19,733 nt of DNA from an uncultured Parabacteroides sp. (lineage in GTDB: Bacteria > Bacteroidota > Bacteroidia > Bacteroidales > Tannerellaceae), in assembly GCA_900552465.1 (NCBI GenBank), contig URZO01000078.1:1-19733 (forward strand), read 5' to 3'. Below the pieces are notes generated by a model. The model saw only the letters and a program-made list of their open reading frames with translations, did no database searches and was not told the origin of the DNA. This document shows, piece by piece, positions 14,335 to 19,733 of this stretch. Positions within the stretch are counted from its first letter, which is position 1. Every line of letters starts with the position of its first letter. Made by a program: the position numbers and the translations under genes.

Positions 14335-14342
14335 TATATTTG
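14335..14342 (+). promoter_or_regulatory. -7 promoter element of the ECF sigma gene
   Basis: TATATTTG matches TAnnTTTG exactly. It ends only 5 bases before the ATG at 14348, so transcription would start at or after that codon. This is the reason for preferring ATG 14369 as the gene start. Confidence 0.45.
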
Positions 14343-14368
14343 CAAGTATGGGTAGCGCGTCTCAGAAC

Positions 14369-14890
14369 ATGGATCAGTATCAGCATATCTACATGGAGTA
14401 TGCTCCGATGTTGATGCGCTTTGCGGAAAAGTTCGTTTCGGACTTCTTTGCAGAGGACATTGTCCACGATGTATTCCTGAAGTTGTGGGACAAGCAGGTC
14501 TTCCGTCTGCCGGAGAATGATTTGAAGCGTGTGCTTTATGTCTCTGTCCGGAATGCCTGCCTGGATCATCTCCGCCGTGTGAGTATGGAGCAGGAGATCA
14601 TAGACCACCGCGCCCTCCAGCTCAAACTGGAAGAACTTGACTTCTTTGAGGCTTCCGATGAACTTTTTATGCGGCAGGACCTGTTAGACCTATTGATGAA
14701 AAAGGTGGCCGAGTTGCCCGAAAGGAGCCAGGAAGTATTCCGGATGTCTTACCTCGAAGGACTGAAAGCGGCCGAGATAGCAGAGCGTCTGGACCTGTCT
14801 GTCCGCACAGTCGAGAATCAACTGTACCGCTCCCTTCTCTATTTGCGTAAAAACTGTTCGAATCTCTTCCTGCTTATATTCCTGCTGTAG
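14369..14890 (+). CDS. ECF-type RNA polymerase sigma-70 factor
   Basis: The product of about 173 residues has sigma region 2 (MDQYQHIYMEYAPMLMRFAEKFVSDFFAEDIVHDVFLKLWDKQ), a short linker, and sigma region 4 with its helix-turn-helix (LPERSQEVFRMSYLEGLKAAEIAERLDLSVRTVENQLYRSLLYLR). It lacks regions 1 and 3, as ECF sigmas do. It should direct core RNA polymerase to a small set of promoters. The tail FLLIFLL is hydrophobic, which I believe is common in Bacteroidales ECF proteins. The usual next gene in this group, a FecR-type anti-sigma factor, is absent; a beta-barrel protein follows after 230 bases with its own promoter. Starts at 14348 or further upstream are possible but conflict with the -7 box at 14335-14342. 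Confidence 0.92.
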   Translation: MDQYQHIYMEYAPMLMRFAEKFVSDFFAEDIVHDVFLKLWDKQVFRLPENDLKRVLYVSVRNACLDHLRRVSMEQEIIDHRALQLKLEELDFFEASDELFMRQDLLDLLMKKVAELPERSQEVFRMSYLEGLKAAEIAERLDLSVRTVENQLYRSLLYLRKNCSNLFLLIFLL

Positions 14891-14945
14891 AAAGACAGGC
14901 TATTATCCAAATGCTTCTCTGTAGTGTGTGATTGGGTGTGTTAAA

Positions 14946-15055
14946 AAGTTTCACCTGTTTCGTGAGGGTGAAACTTTAGTTTCACCGGGGAGAAACTAAA
15001 GTTTCATTGCAGTGGAACAAAAGTTTCATTAGGGAGAAACTTTTTACAGCTTGGG
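14946..15055. repeat. Five-unit 22-bp tandem array with palindromic core GAAACT/AGTTTC
   Basis: Units begin at 14946, 14968, 14990, 15012 and 15034, all exactly 22 bases. AGTTTC recurs at 14978, 15000 and 15022, and GAAACT at 14970, 14992 and 15036, each in 22-bp register. Within unit two, GTGAAACT and AGTTTCAC form a perfect 8-bp palindrome around TT; unit three has GAAACT, AA, AGTTTC. The first and last units are more diverged. Larger pairings also exist: AAAGTTTCAC 14945-14954 with GTGAAACTTT 14968-14977, and AAAGTTTC 15020-15027 with GAAACTTT 15036-15043. The array stops 11 bases before the -33 box of the porin promoter, so a regulatory protein array is a natural reading. A selfish intergenic repeat is the alternative. 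Confidence 0.85.
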
Positions 15056-15066
15056 AGGATTTTATT

Positions 15067-15098
15067 TTTGTGATAAGACCGAAACTTCCTTACCTTTG
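15067..15098 (+). promoter_or_regulatory. Near-consensus promoter of the beta-barrel gene
   Basis: TTTG at 15067-15070, exactly 20 bases, then TACCTTTG at 15091-15098 match both halves of the Bacteroidales sigma-ABfr consensus. The ATG at 15121 follows after 22 bases. This suggests recognition by the housekeeping sigma rather than by the ECF factor next door. A GAAACT at 15081-15086 inside the spacer echoes the upstream array. Confidence 0.75.
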
Positions 15099-15120
15099 TA
15101 GACGATTCGAACAAAAAGAA

Positions 15121-16341
15121 ATGAAAAGATATTTACTACTTTTTACGGTCCTGTGTGTGGCGGTGGCCGGATATGCTCAGAAGAAGGATTTCTCTTATAA
15201 GTTTTACGGGCAAGTGCGTGGAGACTTGTTTTATAATTCGCGCGCTAACAGTGAAATCGTGGATGGATTGTTCCATCTGTATCCGAAGGACAGGAACCCG
15301 GATGCGGATGGGAACGACTTGAATGCTACGGCAAACGGCAGTTTCTATTTGCTTTATTCCCGACTGGGAGTGGACCTGAAGGGACCGAATATCGGGAAGG
15401 CTGTGGCTACGGCCAAGCTGGAGGCTGATTTTCGCGGTTCGGGTAGTAATTGGGCGGTTCTGCGCATCCGGCATGCTTACGTCAACCTGGATTGGGGGAA
15501 GTCGGCAGTGCTGATCGGGCAGACCTGGCATCCGCTGTTCGGAGATGTCTTTCCGCAGATGCTGAACCTGTCGACCGGGGCGCCTTTCCAACCGTTTAAC
15601 CGTAGCCCGATGATTCGTTACCGGTACACGTCCGGTAAAGGGTTACAGCTGACCGGGGCAGCGATATGGCAGTTGCAATATCTCTCTGCCGGTCCGAACG
15701 GGAAGAGTGAGGAATATATAAAGAACAGCTGTATTCCGGAAATCTATGTTTCGGCCGATTATAAGGCGGACGGGCTGATCGCCGGTGTCGGTATGGAAGT
15801 GCTGTCTCTGAAACCGCGTCAGCAGACAACGGTAGACGACCATATATATAAGGTAAGCGAGCGGGTGACCGCCTTGTCCTTTGAAGCCCATGCCAAATAT
15901 ACGACTCAGGACTGGCTGGTTTCCGGCAAGACCTTGCTGGCGTCGAACCTGACACAGGCCTGTATGTTAGGCGGCTATGCCGTGACATCGATAGACCCGC
16001 GGACGGGTGAGCAGGAATATACGCCTTACCGCCATTCCATGACCTGGCTGAATGTGGTGTACGGCAAGAAGTGGAAGCCGGGACTTTTTGTCGGCTATCT
16101 GAAGAACTTGGGAACGGGGAAGACGATCGCCGGGCCGACCTACGGTGTGGGACTGGATGTAGACCAGGTGTTTACAACCAATCTGCAACTCTCATACAAT
16201 CTGCCTCACTGGAAGTTAGGGCTGGAATACAGTCCGTCGCTTGCCTGGTATGGCGATATGAATGCGAAAAACGGTAAAATAGAGAATACCCATTCGGTGA
16301 CGAACCACCGTGTCTTGGGTGTCATGATTTATACATTCTGA
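15121..16341 (+). CDS. Outer-membrane beta-barrel protein, porin-like
   Basis: The 406-residue protein has a signal peptide (MKRYLLLFTVLCVAVAGYAQ) and then alternating amphipathic strands rich in aromatic girdle residues, such as FSYKFYGQVRGDLFYNSRA, WAVLRIRHAYVNLDWGKSAVLIGQTWHPLFG, WLNVVYGKKWKPGLFVGYLKNL and LQLSYNLPHWKLGLEYSPS. It ends in phenylalanine (VMIYTF), the signal recognised by the BAM insertion machinery. The overall look is a 16-18 strand porin, perhaps of the DcaP-like group, but I cannot confirm the family. The ATG at 15121 is chosen because it gives a clean signal peptide behind the promoter; the frame extends upstream through the repeat array. Its stop overlaps the next gene's ATG by one base (TGATG). 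Confidence 0.82.
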   Translation: MKRYLLLFTVLCVAVAGYAQKKDFSYKFYGQVRGDLFYNSRANSEIVDGLFHLYPKDRNPDADGNDLNATANGSFYLLYSRLGVDLKGPNIGKAVATAKLEADFRGSGSNWAVLRIRHAYVNLDWGKSAVLIGQTWHPLFGDVFPQMLNLSTGAPFQPFNRSPMIRYRYTSGKGLQLTGAAIWQLQYLSAGPNGKSEEYIKNSCIPEIYVSADYKADGLIAGVGMEVLSLKPRQQTTVDDHIYKVSERVTALSFEAHAKYTTQDWLVSGKTLLASNLTQACMLGGYAVTSIDPRTGEQEYTPYRHSMTWLNVVYGKKWKPGLFVGYLKNLGTGKTIAGPTYGVGLDVDQVFTTNLQLSYNLPHWKLGLEYSPSLAWYGDMNAKNGKIENTHSVTNHRVLGVMIYTF

Positions 16342-17228
16342 TGAAAAAGATATTGGTTGTCGGAGCAAACGGCTTTACCGGGCGGAGAATCCTGGATTGC
16401 CTTTCAGGGAATGAAGCCTATGAGTTGGTTGGCTGTTCCTTTCATCCGGATATCCGGCCGGAAGGAAAGCATACGTTTGTCCGGGTGGATATAAACGACT
16501 ATCCCGCTGTCGAGGCTTTGCTCGACCATGTCTGTCCGGATGTGGTGGTCAACTGTTCAGCCCTTTCCGTCCCCGATTACTGCGAGCAACATCGCGAAGA
16601 GGCTTATGCGACCAATGTTGCGGCGGTCGGGAACCTGGCGCATTGTTGCGAACATCAGGGAAGCCGCCTGATTCACCTGTCGACCGATTTCGTGTTCGAC
16701 GGGAAAAGCGACCGGCTTTATACGGAGGAAGATATCCCTGCTCCGGTCAACTATTATGGCCTGACCAAGTATCAGGGAGAACAGGCGGTTGCCGGGATAA
16801 GCAGTAATTATGCAGTCGTCCGTGTGGTTGTCGTCTATGGAAAGGCGTTGCCCGGACAGCATGGGAATATCCTGCAACTGGTCAAGAACCGCCTGGGGGC
16901 AGGGCAGGAGATACGGGTCGTTTCCGACCAATACCGTACGCCGACCTGGGTGGCGGACATCGCAGATGGCGTGGAACGGCTGATGCATACCGGCAATAAC
17001 GGCATTTATCATATCTGTGGCGGAGAACGGCTCTCGATTGCTGAAATGGCTTATCGTGTAGCCGATTACTTCGGATTGGACCGCACTCTGATCCGTCCGG
17101 TTACGACGGAAGAGATGAACGAGGCGACACCGCGTCCGCGCAATAGCGGATTAAGTATCGAAAAAGCCATACGCGAACTGGCATATGCTCCGCATACGCT
17201 GGAAGAAGGGTTGGGAGAACTTAAATAA
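16341..17228 (+). CDS. RmlD-like NAD(P)-dependent sugar-nucleotide reductase (extended SDR)
   Basis: The 295-residue protein is an extended short-chain dehydrogenase. It has the NAD(P)-binding GANGFTG (residues 8-14), the VDINDYPAVEALL acidic stretch, STDFVFDG near 114-121 and the catalytic YxxxK (Y139, K143) in YYGLTKYQGE. RTPTWVADIADGVERL and the GIYHICGGERLS segment are typical of RmlD, the last enzyme of dTDP-rhamnose synthesis. rmlA, rmlB and rmlC are not nearby, so it could act on another nucleotide sugar or be a MAT2B-like relative. It starts on the last base of the porin stop codon, so the two are probably cotranslated. The regulator gene follows after 22 bases. Confidence 0.85.
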   Translation: MKKILVVGANGFTGRRILDCLSGNEAYELVGCSFHPDIRPEGKHTFVRVDINDYPAVEALLDHVCPDVVVNCSALSVPDYCEQHREEAYATNVAAVGNLAHCCEHQGSRLIHLSTDFVFDGKSDRLYTEEDIPAPVNYYGLTKYQGEQAVAGISSNYAVVRVVVVYGKALPGQHGNILQLVKNRLGAGQEIRVVSDQYRTPTWVADIADGVERLMHTGNNGIYHICGGERLSIAEMAYRVADYFGLDRTLIRPVTTEEMNEATPRPRNSGLSIEKAIRELAYAPHTLEEGLGELK

Positions 17229-17250
17229 ACCCTATAAATACTAACCTGCA

Positions 17251-19002
17251 ATGAAGATGAAACAATGTATTTTATTCGTATTCTTTTCTCTTATTCAAAT
17301 GAACAGCCTTGGTGCATCGAACAGCCCGGACAGTCTGTTTTCAGATGAGTATATCGAGAGTATCTGTCTCAATGAGCCCAAACGGGCGCTCGCTTTGTTG
17401 GATGAGGCCGAACAGCTGAAAAAGATGCCTCCTTACCGACTTGACTATCTGCGTTGCCTGGTCTATCACAACGGTATGGAGCAATACCGGATTGCACTCG
17501 ATTATGCTAACAAAGCATACCACAGCGATTTCATTCAGAATAACCCTATGTGGAAATATAGCCTGCTCGATATGATGTCTAATGCATGCTTGTTACTTAG
17601 TGATTATGAGGCTTGCATCCGGTATGTTGTAGAGGGGACAAAGTCGGCACGGGAGATCGGTGACAAAAACGGAGAGGCCAATATGATGCTTATGCATGGA
17701 GAGGCTAAAAGGAAAATGGGATTGAAGGCGGAGGCCGAAACCTATTTCCTGCAGGCGATCGAGATACAGAAGAAAGTCGTTGCTTCCACCCGTGACTGGC
17801 ACGATATAGACGATCTTCTTTATTCATACGGGACGTTGATTTCGGCTTACCAGGAAGATGGGAAGTATCAGGCCGCAATCGGTCTGCTTCCGGAATATGA
17901 ACGGCTGATGGATAAGCTGAAGAAAATGCCGGACTTGCCGGATGGGGTTTGCGATATGCGCTATGCCAGTGAGTATGCCGCGTTTGCCTGTATTTATGCG
18001 CAGAATGGGGAACCGGAAACAGCCCGGAAGTATTATTTGAAATATCTCGAAACAGATTATGCTTCTTCAATCGAAGGAGAACCTATCCGGATTGAATATT
18101 TGCTTAATAGCGGACAGTATAAGGAAGCGCTTCAGTATATCGGAAAGGAGAAGCAACGCTATGCCGACAATGGTGAAACGATCAGCTTCGAATATTTGCG
18201 TTATGCCCTTGATTTTGAGGAAAGGGCACTCGCCGGACTGGAGAACTATAAGGCGCTGGCCGAAACCCGCAAGCAAATGCTTGCCGTAACTGATAGCCTG
18301 AACAGGAGGGATAAAGCCAATGCGGCTCTGGAGTTGTCAACCCTCTATGAAACAAATGAGAAGAATGAGCAGATACGGATACAGGCTGATAAGCTGTACC
18401 GGGGACGCATCTTCCAGATCGCGACCTTGGGTGTACTTTTCCTCTCGCTGGCCGTCATCTCTTTTATTGTTCACAGCCTGCGTGCTACGCGAAGGAAGAA
18501 CCGGATATTGGTGCAACAGATCGACGAAATGCTGGATTATCAGGAAGAATTGCACCGGGCAAAGAGGGCCATGCTGGATTCGGCTGCCACGCTTGCATCC
18601 GAAGAGTTACCTGCCGGCGCATCTGAATCTGAAGAGCCGCCCGCTGACACGTCTGAATCCGAGCGGAAACTTTTCGAGTCGATGGATATGACGATCGATA
18701 GTGAGAAGATGTTCCTGGATCCGGATATCAACCGGGAAGTGCTGGTTAAGCGTTTCGGTATTCCTAAGAACTCGTTTGCGCAATTTATACAAACGCATAC
18801 TGATAGAAACTTCAGTGGGTATATCAATAATAAGCGGATCGATTATTCCATTCTCTTGTTGCGGGATGAGGTGAATTATACAATCCAGGCTGTTTCCGAA
18901 GAATCCGGTTTTAATAATGTCCGGACTTTCCATCGTGTTTTCCGTGATAAGTTCGGGATTACGCCTGCTGAATACAGGAAGAACATGACTCGGAAGGTAT
19001 AA
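17251..19002 (+). CDS. Membrane-spanning TPR sensor with C-terminal AraC-type DNA-binding domain
   Basis: The 583-residue protein has a signal peptide (cleaved near LGASN), a periplasmic helical TPR domain (about 25-375), one membrane helix (about 385-410, IATLGVLFLSLAVISFIVHSL), a basic stop-transfer stretch, a coiled coil, an acidic linker and a C-terminal AraC/XylS helix-turn-helix pair (about 485-583) with TIQAVSEESGFNNVRTFHRVFRDKFGITPAEYRK. The layout is known in Bacteroidales: the periplasmic part senses a ligand or envelope state and the cytoplasmic part binds DNA. The linker holds two decapeptide repeats (SEELPAGASE, SEEPPADTSE). It is probably cotranscribed with the RmlD-like gene; no -7 box was found in the 22-base gap. 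Its targets are unknown, though the porin gene upstream is a candidate. Confidence 0.88.
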   Translation: MKMKQCILFVFFSLIQMNSLGASNSPDSLFSDEYIESICLNEPKRALALLDEAEQLKKMPPYRLDYLRCLVYHNGMEQYRIALDYANKAYHSDFIQNNPMWKYSLLDMMSNACLLLSDYEACIRYVVEGTKSAREIGDKNGEANMMLMHGEAKRKMGLKAEAETYFLQAIEIQKKVVASTRDWHDIDDLLYSYGTLISAYQEDGKYQAAIGLLPEYERLMDKLKKMPDLPDGVCDMRYASEYAAFACIYAQNGEPETARKYYLKYLETDYASSIEGEPIRIEYLLNSGQYKEALQYIGKEKQRYADNGETISFEYLRYALDFEERALAGLENYKALAETRKQMLAVTDSLNRRDKANAALELSTLYETNEKNEQIRIQADKLYRGRIFQIATLGVLFLSLAVISFIVHSLRATRRKNRILVQQIDEMLDYQEELHRAKRAMLDSAATLASEELPAGASESEEPPADTSESERKLFESMDMTIDSEKMFLDPDINREVLVKRFGIPKNSFAQFIQTHTDRNFSGYINNKRIDYSILLLRDEVNYTIQAVSEESGFNNVRTFHRVFRDKFGITPAEYRKNMTRKV

Positions 19003-19031
19003 GGTTCGTACCAGCACAGCCGGCGTGCAAT

Positions 19032-19071
19032 AAAAAAGGTGTGACAGGATTTCTTCCGTCACACCTTTTTT
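19032..19071. terminator. Bidirectional rho-independent terminator
   Basis: GGTGTGAC (19038-19045) pairs perfectly with GTCACACC (19058-19065) around 12 bases. An A-run precedes it (19032-19037) and a T-run follows (19066-19071), so it works in both directions, ending both the regulator gene and the convergent asd gene. Confidence 0.9.
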
Positions 19072-19089
19072 ATTATAAAGCGGATTATC

Positions 19090-19733
19090 TTATCCGATAT
19101 TCTTCACCTTCAACAGATATTCAGCGATCTGTACGGCGTTCAAAGCGGCGCCCTTCTTAATCTGGTCGCTTACCGTCCAGAAAGTCAGACCGTTCGGATT
19201 CGTGATGTCTTTGCGGATGCGGCCTACGTAAACAGGGTCTTTTCCGGCGATGAACAACGGCATCGGATAGTCTTTCTTTGCCGGTTCGTCCTGCAGGATA
19301 ACACCTTCGGCTTCGGCAAAAGCTTTGCGGGCTTCTTCCACGCTTACGGGACGTTCTGTTTCCACCCAGGTTGCTTCGCTGTGGGCACGCATAACCGGAA
19401 CGCGGACACAAGTAGCACTCACTTCGATGTCGGAGTGCATGATCTTGCGTGTTTCGTTGTACATCTTCATTTCTTCCTTGGTGTAGCCGTTATCCGTGAA
19501 TACGTCTACGTGAGGAATCACGTTGTAAGCCAGTTGATAAGCGAACTTTTCCACTGTCGGTTCTTCGCCTTTCAACAGCTGCTCATATTGTTTTACCAGT
19601 TCATCCATAGCTGTCGCGCCGGCACCGCTGGCTGCCTGATAGGTTGATACGTGTACACGCTTAATGTGCGACAGGCCCTCGATTGCCTTCAATGCAACGA
19701 CCATCTGGATGGTAGTACAGTTCGGATTGGCAA
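19090..19733 (-). CDS. asd: Aspartate-semialdehyde dehydrogenase, C-terminal part (runs off the right edge)
   Basis: This enzyme reduces beta-aspartyl phosphate with NADPH to aspartate semialdehyde, the branch point to diaminopimelate/lysine, threonine and methionine, and so to peptidoglycan. About 213 residues are visible. The first ones read ANPNCTTIQMVV, which carries the catalytic cysteine (codon at 19719-19717). The RVPVMRAHSEA segment holds the catalytic histidine, and NAVQIAEYLL closes the protein. The N-terminal NADP-binding part lies beyond 19733, so the gene is cut by the window, not truncated in the genome. The internal ATG at 19704 is not the start. It converges with the regulator gene at the terminator 19032-19071. 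Confidence 0.94.
   Translation of the reverse strand, partial: ANPNCTTIQMVVALKAIEGLSHIKRVHVSTYQAASGAGATAMDELVKQYEQLLKGEEPTVEKFAYQLAYNVIPHVDVFTDNGYTKEEMKMYNETRKIMHSDIEVSATCVRVPVMRAHSEATWVETERPVSVEEARKAFAEAEGVILQDEPAKKDYPMPLFIAGKDPVYVGRIRKDITNPNGLTFWTVSDQIKKGAALNAVQIAEYLLKVKNIG

Noticed and set aside
14330..14368. Upstream starts for the sigma factor (TTG 14330, ATG 14348)
   Set aside because: They overlap or lie within 5 bases of the -7 box; ATG 14369 begins the conserved region 2 naturally.
14946..15055. CRISPR array
   Set aside because: Units are contiguous and 22 bp with no unique spacers, and no cas genes are present.
15007..15120. Upstream extension of the porin frame
   Set aside because: The extension reads through the repeat array and promoter, and would bury the signal peptide at residue 39.

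Overview
The window reads as chromosomal core DNA of a Bacteroidales bacterium, most likely Parabacteroides or a close relative. The evidence is the gene set (DUF4292 lipoprotein beside an EnvC-like protein, TPR/AraC-type membrane regulator, large TlpA-like thioredoxins, Bacteroidales-type RF2 and RibF), the promoters (repeated TAnnTTTG -7 boxes, several with a TTTG or TTG -33 box about 20 bp upstream), and the lack of Shine-Dalgarno sequences before genes. The genus is inferred; no 16S gene is present.

Layout, left to right. 1-169: a probable divergent promoter for a gene off the left edge, with a 10-bp inverted repeat lying in its spacer, then the promoter of an acyl-CoA synthetase (170-1975). 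2021-3146: prfB (RF2), split by an in-frame UGA and joined by +1 programmed frameshifting. 3163-3335: promoter, leader hairpin, a CAT-anticodon tRNA and a terminator. 3336-4064: no confident gene; it holds an octamer cluster, a 21/22-bp repeat and possible coding debris, which looks like the scar of an old insertion. 4065-8476: a tight operon of dut, a TPR protein, a DUF4292 lipoprotein and an EnvC/LytM-like murein hydrolase activator with a degenerate active site. It ends at two related hairpins that also face the minus-strand pair downstream.

8621-10959 (minus): an ArgE-like M20 deacylase translationally coupled to a polysaccharide flippase-like membrane protein. 11223-13085 (plus): a large exported protein with a C-terminal thioredoxin domain. 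13170-14096 (minus): ribF. 14369-19002 (plus): an ECF sigma factor with no adjacent anti-sigma gene, a striking 22-bp tandem array just upstream of a near-consensus promoter, an outer-membrane beta-barrel protein, an RmlD-like reductase, and a membrane-spanning TPR/AraC regulator. 19090-19733 (minus): the C-terminal part of asd, running off the right edge and separated from the regulator by a bidirectional terminator.

Most genes are housekeeping or envelope functions. The dut-EnvC operon and the sigma/porin/RmlD/regulator cluster both concern the cell envelope. I see no phage, CRISPR array, intact insertion sequence or clear defence system. The most interesting signals are non-coding: the 22-bp array at 14946-15055, the prfB frameshift site, the octamer cluster downstream of the tRNA, the covarying hairpins at 8522-8613 and the operator-like repeat at the left edge.
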